Origin: Acridotheres tristis
Taxonomy: Eukaryota; Chordata; Aves; Passeriformes; Sturnidae
Assembly: GCA_037013685.1 (NCBI GenBank)
Contig: CM072896.1
Span: forward strand, 12,287,444-12,351,443
Reading direction: 5' to 3'
DNA: 64,000 nt
The translations under genes were made by a program, and so were the position numbers. The notes beneath the pieces were generated by a model. It ran no database searches. It was given only the letters and a program-made list of their open reading frames with translations, and was not told where the DNA came from. The stretch's first letter is position 1. Every line of letters starts with the position of its first letter. This document shows, piece by piece, positions 25,906 to 37,760 of the stretch.

Positions 25906-26560
25906 TAATCAAACTCACCTACCTGCCTGTTGTTCACTTAAAAACTTTGAAAAATATCATGAGCATGGGGACTTTATAACCTTTTATTCTCTTCGGAAAA
26001 CAGCCCCAGAAAGCTTCCCACAGCAGCCAAATTTTCTGCGGGGTGAATCACCCATGGGGGCGGTTTCACAGCTTTCACCCACGCACCTCACCCACCTCCA
26101 GGGGAGGCAAAGGAGCGGAAGGGCGGCACCCAGAGCTGACCTCAGGAAGGAGACAGGAGGGCACCCCTGAGCCATTGGGCTGGCTCCCCTCCTTCTCTCC
26201 CTGCCCTAGCCCAGCTGAGCCCTTTTGCTCTCTCTCGGCCGGGCTCTGTGGCCGCATCCCCGCTCCGCTCCCGGAGCCTCCTGCGCGCTGCCAGCGCCAC
26301 CGCCGGGACCGCCCGGGCTCGCACAGCCACGGAACCTGGATTCGTTCTCTGTGCTCTAGGTTTAATCATCTTAAAGTTTCCGAACCGCATCTTCCACTCA
26401 AACGCAGCAGAGGGATCCCCAGGGAGGGAGGTGCGTCACTGCGGAATGCTCAGCCTTAGAGCCTGGATCAAAAACGCGCTTTGGGTCCTTCTGCTTCATT
26501 CCCCCCCTCTCCAAAATCTGGTTTGATTTTGTTCTCCCTCGTCTAGCTTCTCACCCGTTA
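25906..26560. promoter_or_regulatory. small CpG-island-like patch, possible promoter
   Basis: About 16 CpG dinucleotides fall in 26225-26345, in DNA otherwise poor in CpG, with overall GC-rich sequence from about 26040 to 26460. A GC-box-like GGGGGCGG lies at 26056-26063. On the minus strand an ideal splice donor (GTGAGT, complement of 25913-25918), preceded by a second GTAGGT donor, sits about 300 bases from the core, so a leftward first exon is conceivable. Overlapping frames of 60-138 codons run on both strands here and none is recognisable. Promoter activity is inference. Confidence 0.4.
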
Positions 26561-28593
26561 AAAAAAAAATAGAAAAGCATTGCTTTTCAGCTCTGCTTTC
26601 TCCAGACAGATTTGGCTCGCTCCAAAGCCTCTGTGATTAAACACGCAGTAAATAGTAGTCAGACCAAAATTCTCTAAGCCGGTGACTTTTTTTGGTGCCA
26701 ATAAATCCCACTGCACCTTCTCTTCAGCTGCCCTCAATTTCCTTGACTCTCTTAAGGCTGTCATGTACATCTGGACCTGGCTTCCCACTTTCATTGCAAT
26801 ATTTTCATTCTCTTCCAGATTCCTCTCTGAAAAGCTGCAGACCATTAAATCTACATGTTTTCTGAAATCTTTAGAGCAATTTAAGGATTTGATCACTTTC
26901 CCCCCTTTGGAAATCTACAGCCTGAAAAAATCACCTTTGAAATGTCAAAAATATTGATGTTTAACTTTTAATTTCTTGTCAAAGGGAAAAATTTAAAAAA
27001 AAATGAATATTGTAATAAAATTTTAATATGGGGGTAGGGGGAATCATTTTCTTGAGACGCATAAGCTAAAACTCTGAATGCTATCGTTACTATTCTGCAA
27101 TGCAGAAGTGAAAAAGCCTTATCTGATGATATGGAAGCAGTAAATCTCCAGCCTGTGTAATGTAATTTGGGGTTTTTTGGTATCTTTTTGTTCCAGCAGA
27201 ATCTCTCTGCCACAATGTGTCCAGTACATCTGTGTTTTTTCTCATTGGAGCCAGAAGCGCTATGGGGTAGACATAGTCTTTCTTGACATATTTTTCTAAG
27301 CAAGTTGATTTTTTTTCTTTTTCTGTGGTTCAAAATACAAAGAAGAGTGACATGGCAGATTCTGGTGATTTATCACAGAGGAATTTCGAGGTAGCAAATA
27401 ATAAAATTTTATTAAATGGAGGCAACCAGGGGGAGCATACGTGTGTGGTTAGAAGTCACTCTTTTTTCCTGCTCACCAGATCATCACTCTGCACAGCCGC
27501 TGGGAGAATGAAAGCTTTTGAAATAAACAAAGTGCTGCTGTCAAAAGCAGAATAGTCTAAAGTGCAGAAATTAGAAGAGTAAATGGATCTGGAATTCCCA
27601 CGGGGATAGGAAGGAGACCAAATGTGTATCTCGCAGCATTTGGGGTCTGGCCAGACGTGTGCTTTGCAGCAGCTATGCCAGGGACAGGGATTGCTGCCCA
27701 CTGTTCTTTGCTGCCCCTACCGATCTGCTGGCAGAGCGGGTCACCCGAGCACTCCCCGGCTTTTTCCTCTTCAAGGAGGCCAGGTTAGTTCAGATAAACA
27801 GTAAGTCTTTGCTAATTTTGAAAAAAATAGGTTAGAGGAAGCTTGTATGAGCAGCGGTCCTAGCAGAGTTGAAGGGATTTGGGATTCCTGATAACCAGCC
27901 AGAGACAGGCTGTGGTCACTAATATCTTCCACCAGCACAGCTGAAGCTGGAAGAACACATCTGTTCACCTCCTGAAGAGGAGTAGATTTCTGTTCTGCTA
28001 ATCTCATTTTCCACTACATATTCAGTCAAAATAGCCCCTCAATGGCTGGAGATTCCTCTGTGCTTGGTTCCTTCAGCAGTATTAATTTGGCAAAAGCAAA
28101 TGAAGAGAAAAGTGATTGTTAGTGTTTGGAGCCTGATCCAAATAGGGTGTTTAACCAGCATAAAAGTACACAGCCCTGCTGTATCTCATCCTTTGCTGCT
28201 CTTAATACTCTGAGTTCTTAAATCAGGCAGCTCCATGCAGCTTTAATTTAGTGAAGGGCCAAGCAGCTATGAATTAAGGAGCCATAGGGCTGAGCTTCCA
28301 GCAATCTGTTCTCTCCCAAATGTCCAATTAGAAGAGATAACACATTCAGAGATAAATTCCTGGCAAGAGCTGAGGATGAGATTTTGCTTGTATCAACAAT
28401 GTGGTCAACACTTTGAGAATGATATATGAAAATAATGTAAGACAAAGATCTGAAATGTTTAAACAAGAGATCAGTTATGGGCCTCTCAGAGGTGGTAAAG
28501 GTAAATTATTAAAGAATTTATAATTACATTCATGCCTAATTATTAATAAACAAGGATAGCTAACAGATGCTGCAGCAGATTTACATTTCCTAA
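26561..28593. other. non-coding DNA next to the CpG-rich patch
   Basis: A minus-strand frame of 112 codons (26558-26896) has a Glu/Lys-rich, helix-prone middle but no recognised family. The plus strand is open for 91 codons over the same interval. Other frames (26968-27333, 27283-27555) are also domain-free. The 27000-27010 A run is simple sequence. I cannot support a gene, though a non-coding transcript from the island would cross this area. Confidence 0.4.
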
Positions 28594-29103
28594 GGAAACA
28601 AGAAGAATTATGGAAGAAAATCAGGATCAGCAAAACTATTAGGTCAGGAAGCCGAAATGCCTGTACATGACAAAAAGGCTTCTGTCAAAACTATAAAACT
28701 ATTCAGGAGGAAGGAGGAAGCAGTAAAAAAAAAAAAAAAAGAAAGAAAAAATCCTTTCCAAACCTTGGAGGCAGTAATAGATTGAAGAAAGCTGACACAA
28801 CACCAATGGTGAGACTGTTTCAACAAATTGAAAATGGGGATCAGATCCAGACCAAAATGTTTAATTCGTACTGATGACATTCAAGTAAATTCACCACATG
28901 TTGAACATGAAAACAAATTGATATCTGTTTTCTTAAACATATGAATACTCCAGATTGGTATAGTGGAAACTTCATCAGAGAAATACAAAATGTATTTCTT
29001 AGAAAAATTAACGCCAAAGCACAAAATAGAAATTGTGATGAGTAAACAGGACAGAAAGCTTGGAAGAAGTAACATTGGGCCAGCAGGAGAAATTCTACCC
29101 TAG
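28594..29103 (+). pseudogene. A-rich coding-like relic, unidentified
   Basis: On the plus strand one frame is open for 63 codons (28594-28782). After an A16 run at 28725-28740 a neighbouring frame stays open to 28871. The first frame is open again from 28873 to 29100 with a single stop at 28942. The strand is rich in A and poor in T, as in many retroelement coding strands, and the predicted residues are Lys/Glu-rich and mixed rather than low-complexity. I do not recognise the family. Because T-poor DNA has fewer stops, composition alone could explain the openness. The state would be a broken relic: no start, at least one stop and one frame change. Confidence 0.25.
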
Positions 29104-30479
29104 TTGATTTTAGATCTGTGGAGATACCAGTACAATACTCAGTACTAGACTGTATGATTTGCAAATAGTGTGACAGAAACTACTGAAGAAATAAAGAATT
29201 GGCTTTGATTGTTAAGACAAGAGGTACTTGAAAATGGAGGGAATAATCATGAAAATCTATTTTGAAATATTATTTCTTGTTTATTTATGACCTGGAAAAA
29301 AAATCCCTGAAGAAATTACTGAAGTTTTCAAGGAAACAGCTAATGAGTTTGACAGACAAAGATGTAAAGTGATAAAATAAACTTCTATGAAATGGAAAAT
29401 AAAACCTAGGAATTAATTGCTGGGAAACAGAGCATTGTGGCAACATTAAAGATAAACAATTATTTAACATGAAACTATCAAACGTTAAAAAGAAAATAAA
29501 TGGAATACAGCTGAACTTCAAGTTCAGGACTTTTTTCCAGTGAAGAAAAATATAAAACACTGAAATACTCTCAAGCAGAGCCAGGGTAGCCTGACAAAAA
29601 TGGCACATTAAAGTTACTGTGTAGTGCTCAGGAAGACAAGCACAGCAGCTGTACCTGCCCTTGCACAAATGTATTACAAGGCTCCATTTACATGAAGACA
29701 ATTTAGCATTGAAATTTCAAAAATAAAATTATTGAAGTCACTTGTTTGTTCCTTAGCACAGTCTGGCCAGGGTAGAAACAGTGAAAGGCACTGGGTTTTA
29801 ATTGACAGGTTTTAATCATGCTTCTACCACACCCAGATGGTATCAGGTCCTTCATATTCTCTGAGTACAATGTAATGGCTTTACACAAGACCACATTTAA
29901 AACTTATCCCAGAAGTCTTTGAAGATAATTTCTATTAAGTTTTCATCTGATTTAAATACTTGCGTTTACCAGATGCTGTTTGCTACTTAAAGGTTAAAAA
30001 AATTTCCTACTACGGTATTTTCTCCTTTTAAGTAAGGAAGAAATTACAATAGGCTTACAGTCACTGAAAAGCAGTTTTTTCATTCTTTATGTATTAAGTA
30101 CTTGCAGAAAAGATTTTCCTAGCAGTATATAGAAACGAGTCTGTATATTTAACATTGATGAAAACTGTAAATCTCAATAGAAATAGTTTAATTGAGACAT
30201 AGAATACTTTCCATACCCTAGAATCCATTCAGACCACTTCTTCTGCCATTGCATGCCAGTAACCTATGTCCAACCACAAGATAAAAATCATCCAGTCTCC
30301 CATTTGCAAATCTCGAGTCTCACTTCTTCATTTACACCCAAAAATATCCTGCCTGCTGTTTCCTCCTCATCCTTTTGGCAATCGCCATGATTACATGCAT
30401 GGAAAAACATTATTAGGAAAGTCTAACGGATTTTAATTGTTTGCATTGCAAATGTTTCTCCCTGGTGGAAAAAAAGCTC
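29104..30479. other. A-rich then AT-rich DNA, unassigned
   Basis: The A-rich bias continues to about 29560. The 138-codon minus-strand frame at 29285-29701 is Phe/Leu/Ser-rich simply because it reads the complement of A-rich DNA; it looks like a membrane protein only superficially. Nothing is recognised from 29700 on. Confidence 0.5.
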
Positions 30480-30735
30480 TAATCATATTGTCTCATTGCT
30501 CATTCTTTACTCTTCTTCCTGTTGTCTCTATTGCTCTCTCTCCTTCTGTTCATTCTTCTCTCCAACCTGCTTCCCCAAATACACTGCCATGACATTCTCT
30601 TTACTCTCCCTTGCCCTGCAGGGAAGCTCATTGTTCTCCCCTTTCTATCTCTTGGTGATGTCACTTCTTCTCTAACAGAATCTGCAGTAAAATCCATCTC
30701 CTCCTCCTTGCTTCCTACAAGCCATATGCAAAAGC
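30480..30735 (+). other. long pyrimidine-rich tract with acceptor-like AGs
   Basis: About 250 bases are dominated by C and T (TCTTCTTCC, CTCTCTCTCC words) and contain two 3' splice site look-alikes, CCCTGCAG at 30613-30620 and TTCTCTAACAG at 30668-30678. No exon downstream was recognised. It may be simple-sequence drift or an intronic tract. Confidence 0.5.
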
Positions 30736-30960
30736 AGTAGCAGAAATCGGGAGATAGCGAACGACCCCTGCAGAGATCAGGTCTCTGCACATGGTAGGCA
30801 AGTGCTCTGAAGAAAGAGCATAGGCTGAAAGCTATTTTGTATTGATAGATCCTGTTTCTAGCAATAAAGCAGAAACTTCAGTAGATTGAAATATCGGTTG
30901 GTGCATCAACAGCCTGGTGGTGCCTTGAGGCTTTGCAGAAAACTGAGACCTTGCAACTGT
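30736..30960. other. non-coding DNA
   Basis: Nothing recognised. Confidence 0.5.
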
Positions 30961-31115
30961 TTGGGTGCTCCACAAACACAGTAAAACCAGTTCCTTCTTC
31001 AGACACCCCACAGTCTAAACAGATCAAATATGCAAAAAGAGGGACAACAGGAATATTGAAAGGTCAAAAGATTTGCCCGAGGAAACAGAGTAGATCTTGT
31101 CTGTGATTACTTATT
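30961..31115 (+). repeat. ancient SINE/LINE-tail remnant (MIR- or L3-like)
   Basis: The order of phrases is that of a very old amniote repeat: GGGTGCTCCACAAACACAGT, then CAGTTCCTTCTTCAG, then CCCACAGTCTAAACAGA, then GGTCAAAAGATTTGCCCGAG. These parallel 'GGCACTGTACAAACACA', 'CAGTCCCTGCCCC', 'GCTTACAGTCTAAATAGA' and 'GTTAAGTGACTTGCCCAAGG'. Divergence is high, as expected for an element predating birds. The exact subfamily is uncertain. Confidence 0.55.
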
Positions 31116-31944
31116 GATGGCTTGTGTATTTATTTTCATTACTTATCCCGTAGCCAAGTATTAATGGGGGAAAAAAAATCCTTTTAACCTGCTTTCAGAC
31201 CATTATCTGTAAGATCTTTGCATCTAAATAGACAAAATATGTTTTGCACATTTAATTGGTTAATATTGATAATCTCATAGTAAACTAGAAAAATCCATTC
31301 TATTTTGATATTGGCAGATACCACACTCTTTCTCTAAATCTCTCTATTTGTCTCAATGCTAACCAACTTACAGCAAAAGGGATAAGTTTGTGAGTTTTGA
31401 TAGGTTTTTTTCTTTGAAGGAAATCACTTAAGCAAGTTTTGTGCTTTTGGTGTGGATTCTCACTTTTGGCACACTGTTAAGAGTGCTCTCTCCCTGCCTG
31501 TCTGATTCAGGTGTGGTTTAGTACAGGGTGGAAAAAAGGTGAATTTTCTTTCCCAGAAAGCCTCACATGTAATGCAAGGGTCAGAGATAATGGTTTAACA
31601 GTTCTCAGGAGCAGAGAATGTCTACATATCATTTGGGATTTAAGAACATTTTAATGATTTAAAATATATATGAGAAAAAAAAAACTTTTAGAATGTCTTA
31701 AGGATTTTCATTAAAAAATAAAGACACATCTGGAAACAGCATAGAAACCTGTTTGATAGCTAGTTCCCAATGCAGTTGTAAATCAGAGATGTCAGCAACT
31801 ATGAAAACGTCTTTTTTTCCACCATACTTTTAGAGTCTAAAAAACTACTATAGGATTCTTTAGGATTGTGGCCTGGTGTGCCATTTTAAACAATAGGCAG
31901 CGCCAGTAAATCATGATGTAATTTAGCCTAAAGATGGGCTCACT
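31116..31944. other. AT-rich non-coding DNA
   Basis: No open frame of 60 codons. A short A run occurs at 31675-31684. Nothing else can be supported. Confidence 0.6.
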
Positions 31945-32229
31945 TTGTTTTCAGAGTATGAGCTGGAAATCCTGAAACAAATCGACTGGTCTCTGTTCAG
32001 CTATAAAGTTTTGAGAGATATTAACAGTTCTATTGTTCTAAAAGCAGAGGATGTTTTGAGGGAAAACATAACTCAAAAACAAGTTCTCTGTCAAGAACTC
32101 AGGGCTTTCCACACATTTTTTTTTGTTGTGACAAAAAGCTTATGGTACTTGGGTGCAAACAGCAAATACGTTCAAGCAGCTGAAGAAATTAAACCTGTAC
32201 TTTGGTCATTTGTAAGGGGCAAGATGTAA
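31945..32229 (+). other. 94-codon open frame, unrecognised (probably chance)
   Basis: The frame starts ATG at 31945 and ends TAA at 32227-32229. Predicted residues are mixed (starts MFSEYELEILKQIDWSLF) without signal peptide, repeat or known motif. A run of Phe at mid-length comes from a T9 tract. A TTTTCAG acceptor-like word lies just inside it (31948-31954). The length is near what chance gives in 64 kb, so I do not call it a gene; an exon or an old pseudogene fragment is possible. Confidence 0.2.
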
Positions 32230-34900
32230 CACCAGCACTTTCTTTCCAAAAACCACAAATTCATTTCCTAGGCACAGAGAAACATACTGAAAGCTGCCAT
32301 GTAATCATAGCCCTAAGACAGATTTCCAAAGGAATTTGCAGGTACTTGGATACTTAGAGAAACTCACTGAAATGCCAAAATATTCACTGCCACAGGCTGA
32401 AAAAAGGAGTTGTGTCTTGTCTGCTTGGACACTTTTGTAAACCTCATCAGTCACCTTTCTGTAGCTCTGAATATGTCTTCAACCATCCAACTTTATCCAA
32501 CTAAATCCACTTTTGTAACCATGTGACGTGCCTGACGTTTGTGCCTGACCACAACTATTCCAACTACTCAGCTTCCCTTGGCTTCTGCATTTCAGATAAA
32601 ACACACAAATTCCATCAAAGCCTATTCTGCCACCACCATTTCACAGAATTTTGTGCAGAATCCATTTCTTATCCATTATCATTTGAGACACATCTATTAA
32701 CATCAGCATAAATTTCTTGAGATCTGGAAACAAATATAACCAATATTGACTAGATTATTGTGCTTAATTAAATTAATCTTTACTAATAAAATAGGGGGAA
32801 AGTATGCATGGCTAATATTGCAATTTTTAAGTTTTAAGAAGAAAAGATTATTTTCCTCTCACTAGCTGTAAGATACCAGGGAAAATTTATCTTGTGTATT
32901 ATCTAATAGGCCTTCCAGAACTAAAGACCACAGGAGGTAAGGCTAACAAAATTAATATGCAAAGAAGTTCAGCACTAGGGACCCATAATTTTCTTGCAAA
33001 TGGTTTCACTTTAAGGATGAAACAACACAAGACAATACCAATTTCTTTCCTTTTTTTGCAAATAGATGATGCTTTAAAAAAATTAACACATGACAGCAGG
33101 TGGGAAGAAACTAGAGAAGTGGATATTCAAAGTGGAGAGTGACTACAAATTTGATTTGCTTAACATTTTACTAACTGATTTGAATTCACTGATATGTTAA
33201 AACAATGTCAGGAGGTATATTTAATTAAAACAAGATTGGTTGTCGTTCAGACATGAAGTAAACATTTAGTATACCTAGTGAATTATTAAAGAGAATGAAA
33301 AATAATCTGACCTTCAGAAAGCAGAATCATAAATAACAAGGACCGAGGAGATTCTACTTGGCCTTATTTGAAAATTTTGTTCAGTTTTTGCTTGCATTAA
33401 ATAGTAACTGTAATAGTTATCGTTACCAAATTCATTATTGATCAGAGATTTTTAACAGTAAATAAGTGGTTTTATTGCAGTAATAGGTTTATATCACATC
33501 TGTATATGCAAGACTAGTATGAAATATGATAAGAGAAAGTTAAACCAGTCTCTCTTTTATGTATGGAATTAACTTGGGCATTTAATGTTCTGTTCTTTCT
33601 ATCTGCTTTGTAAGATGTCAGCAATATCCATGGATTGTTTCTTGTAGTAAAGAGCTCATTGTGATTAGATTTCAAAAATATATGACGGCACCCCAGGAAA
33701 TGGTTCAATCTAATAGTACTCTCATCAATTCAAAAAAGGTGAGTGTCAGACAAGCTTCGAAGGTAACAAATCAGCACAGCATAATTCAGAATTTTAAAAT
33801 CAAGACTTTGAAAAAGGAGAAAGGTTGCATATCTTGGCCTAAACATATCAAAATTTGCTGTTTATGTATGTCAAATGTGGAGCATTATGGCAATAAAACA
33901 TGCTGACAAAAATGCTCTCTTTGAAATGAATCCTCATTTAGAACTCAGTGATATTCCATCAAGGAACATCTTGTTTTAACAAGAACATTGTAAGACATAC
34001 TGCAAGACATTAGCTTAAAATATATTTTCTATATTTTATCATCCTTTCACTTAAGAAAAGCTTAGCCTTTAAAAGTTCAATTCACCTTTGAAAGAGATGA
34101 GGAAGTAACTCCTGATAAGGGTTGAAGAATTTTTTTTCCTTTAGCCTTTGTAAGTCAGAAATTTTCTCTAACATACCACAGAAAAAAATTTCTAAGTACA
34201 GTGTCCATACTCTGAATAACAATTCAACCTGTAATTAAGAAGGTGTAATTATATGGGTAACTCCTGATTATCGTGATTCTTTATATTTGTAAGGCTGTAC
34301 ATGTTTGTAGACCTTGTATCAAAGATTGTTAGAAGTATGGTTTCCTTAGAATAAAATTTAAACAGTGAATTAAAAGCAGTGGGGAATACAGAAAATCACT
34401 AATATCAAAATCTAAAACATGCAAAGCTTTAGTTTGTGCACATAATTTTTTGTATTTCTGCAAAACTCTCCAAGACTTAAGAAGATCCTAACATAACAGT
34501 GGGAAAGTGATGAAGATACAATTCAGTACAAGGAATGAAAGATACTATTCTATAAGAGAAAAATTAGATGAGTAGATCTCTCTGCTTCAAAACCATACAA
34601 AAAGAGATCTCTGCATGCAGACACATCAACTTTCATTGATTTTACTGAGAACATATAATTTAGTAAGAAATCTAATCAGTTTCATACCATTTTATTTATA
34701 AGGCCTTTATTATATCAACTTTATGTAAAATAATTTCCTGAAGTCAATGTGGGTAACGTCCCTTGAACAACGATCCCCATTCAAGGCAAGAGAGCCACAC
34801 AGTGAAGGAGATACATCTGTGTAAGGCTTTCCAGGACTGTCCTGTGGTTTGATGTGTCCCATCCCTAAACTTTTTTTCTTCATTTTAAATATTTTTTTTT
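32230..34900. other. AT-rich non-coding DNA
   Basis: Several frames of 62-82 codons occur. One at 32894-33142 contains a good acceptor-like pyrimidine tract ending in CAAATAG (33059-33065) followed by an open run to 33142. No domain supports an exon call. Confidence 0.55.
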
Positions 34901-37100
34901 TTAATTAATGCAGTTATTTAAATCTGAAAAGTTACATAAATAGGATTTGGTGTGGTGATTATCAGTTCTTAGGGGTGGTTATATTTAATTCAAATACTTA
35001 ATTTAAGGCTTTGATCCTCAGGCCATAATAACAATAGCAACAAAAGTAAAATGCATTATTTATAAATTTATACTATTGTAAATTCAGATACTTCTAAAAG
35101 ACTAAAAATCAAGCTCCATTTGTTCAATATAAAAAGGCTTTGAAATGTAATCTCTGTGGGTTGATTGATGTATTACATAATGTCTTTTTTTTTGCTTCCT
35201 CTGTACAAACATGTTAAACATGCTTGATAGTTTTCTGAGTACACATAATTTCTTCCATTTCCCTTTGCGCTCAATCTATTATCTTTTACAGTGTTTAATA
35301 AATTAATGTAGGCAATCTAAAATTGAATTACTTTATCCATAATCAAATTAATTATATGTCAACATTTTCCAAGACCATAAAATATGAATATCTAATAATA
35401 GCAATGTTTGCATTATGCTGTAGTTTTATAAAAGCTTTTTCTTTAAGGGACAGTAAGAAGATAATAGACACTGTCAAAATTAAACACAATATTAGAGCTA
35501 TTCCTTTTTTATTAGGCTTCTTTAATCTCTATAAATCATATCTTTATGTGGGAATAAAGCAGTGGGAATAAAGTTGGGTGGTTAGAGGAGGTTTTGTTAG
35601 CCAAATAAAATCGTATTTCTTCTCAAATTTTTCTTGTAACATAAAAAGAAATGGAGTTCCTAAAGCTTACATTCTTGGGTTATTTCATTTATTGGGTTAT
35701 TGATCCCTCACATAAATAAAATCAGACACTTTCAGGTGTTTCTGTGACCCCTCAGTGCAGACTGGCAGCACACTTCAGGTCACAACAGCTCTACACAACA
35801 TTCCTGCATGGAATTTCCTCTGTCCCAACACAACAGGAACAGTCAAAATTTCTTTTGTTCAGTAACACAACAGTTTATTGGCTTCATTATACAGCGTGCC
35901 AGTCACCTTTGACACCTAATCCATACTTTTCCTGCAGAGGCTGACTGCTGAGCATCCAAAGAATGATCTCTGTCTTTCAGCACTCCCACAGCATCCCCTG
36001 AAAGCTGACTGCCCATGACTGGGCAGCACATTTACACGAGCTCTGCCTTCCCAGGCAGCTCCTGAGCCACAAGCCTTCCTCAAAGGGTAGCAGGAAGAAC
36101 AATTTCGCTGTTTTACCCAGAATCTGGACAGGTTTTTGATTAATATCCCAGTTCCCTACTGAACCTGCAGCAGCTGCCTGAGCATCCTTGCTCTCTCCTA
36201 GTCTGGTTAAAATCTATCACCTCATGGATCAGCCCTTGAAAAAGTCTGGGGAGTGTTTTCTCATACTCCTCTGCAAGCCTGATGGTCCAAATAAATCACA
36301 GGTCTAAACCCCAGAATAGCTAAATTCCAAAAGCCCTAGTCTTCTCGACTTACTGCCAAATGCTAGCTAGAATCCAGTCCTGGAAACCAAAGGAAGAATG
36401 CACTTCCTTGTCCTCTGACTCCATCAGCACTGTGTCAGTTTTTCTGTAAAATTAGAATGAAAGTAGACGGAAAAAACCTGAGTCACAGCAACAAGACCTT
36501 CCCAAAAAAGAGTCCTGCAGCCATGGAGCAGCAAGGGATTGCTGCAGCAAATGCTCCGTCCTTCCAGCTCTTCCAACATTCACGCTGCACCCAGCCAGTC
36601 CTGGTAGCAGCTTTCTTGGCAAAACATTTCTGCTATTGCAGTGGTTTCCACAAGAGAGGAAAAAGAAATCTTTTCCCCTTCTGTTTACACACAGTTGTCC
36701 CATCTTGATATAATACCTAGGGTGCTCCAGTGTGGAACATATAAATATATAACATTAAAGGACCGACTGCATGCTCATGTGGTTCTGTCTCAGTATTGTC
36801 ATCTTGTGCAAATATTTGATATTCCACCCTGCTTCTTGGTGGTCTGTGCTCTTTAAGCATCCTTGAAATCAGAAGACCATAAATCATGTTGCAAGTTTTT
36901 TACATCACTGTTCAGAAATAAAAGCATTAAGCCATGCGTTATGTTACCTACAGTCCAAGCAAAACAAGCAATCATATTGTCTCCAAATTCTGGATATATA
37001 CATAAGAGTCAAAAATCAACTGTGACTACACATTTAAGATGCAAAAGAGACTTGTGCCAAATTGAATTTCATTGAATATAAGGTATTTGGGTTTTTTATG
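34901..37100. other. AT-rich then mixed non-coding DNA
   Basis: A T-rich patch lies at 34889-34902. A moderately GC-rich patch spans about 35930-36240 and 36510-36620, with overlapping 83-codon frames on both strands and no domain. Confidence 0.55.
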
Positions 37101-37760
37101 AGAAAACAGAGTTTCTCTCCAATATTTGCAGAACACAGTTTCAAACTGATTTTTAGGTTGAACAAATGTGGTGTGTATGGCCTAAATTAATAACAATCTG
37201 AAGCTAAATCTGCTTTACAGTTATTATAGTGCAATTTTCCCTATCAAGAAATGCTGTGGACTTACTGTTTACCTTTCAGTTGATTTTATTTGCCAGATTA
37301 TATACAAAATGGTCCCATGGGCTTGCTGAATATATGGGTGCTAACAATGAAAAATGTGCATAGTTTTAATACCAACTTTGTAAATTGCCTTAATAATAGC
37401 TTGTATAATGTAATAGTATTTTCAACCAGTACTTTTAATTTCTAGCTCATAAAGTCTTTTCATTGAACCCCAAGGGTGTAGCTATAAAAGTAAGATTTAA
37501 TTTTGTATATAATGTGGCCTAAATTAGTTTTAAAGCAATAGGAGAAACATGCAGCTCAAAGAGATAAGACTGAAATTATTATAACTCGGTGAAATTTCCT
37601 ATAGCAAAATTAATCATTATTTCCATTTTTACATAATTTGACATAAAAAAATATAAGACTAATGTAGATCTAATCAAGGTATATATTTTAAATCACTTTA
37701 CCATAAATTAGAGAGGCCATAAAAAGTGTTGCAAGCCATATAACAACAAATGATTTGAAG
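37101..37760. promoter_or_regulatory. candidate AT-rich conserved non-coding block
   Basis: The 11-mer GGCCTAAATTA occurs at 37179-37189 and 37516-37526. The block has many TAAT/ATTA cores and no frames of 60 codons, and few homopolymers. That pattern is common in long-range developmental enhancers; without alignment it remains a guess. Confidence 0.2.

Noticed and set aside
26043..26459. 138-codon plus-strand frame over the 26 kb CpG-rich patch
   Set aside because: Overlaps several frames on both strands; Pro/Ser/Arg-rich with no motif, as expected for GC-rich DNA with few stops.
29285..29701. 138-codon minus-strand frame resembling a membrane protein
   Set aside because: Hydrophobicity follows directly from reading the T-rich complement of an A-rich tract.
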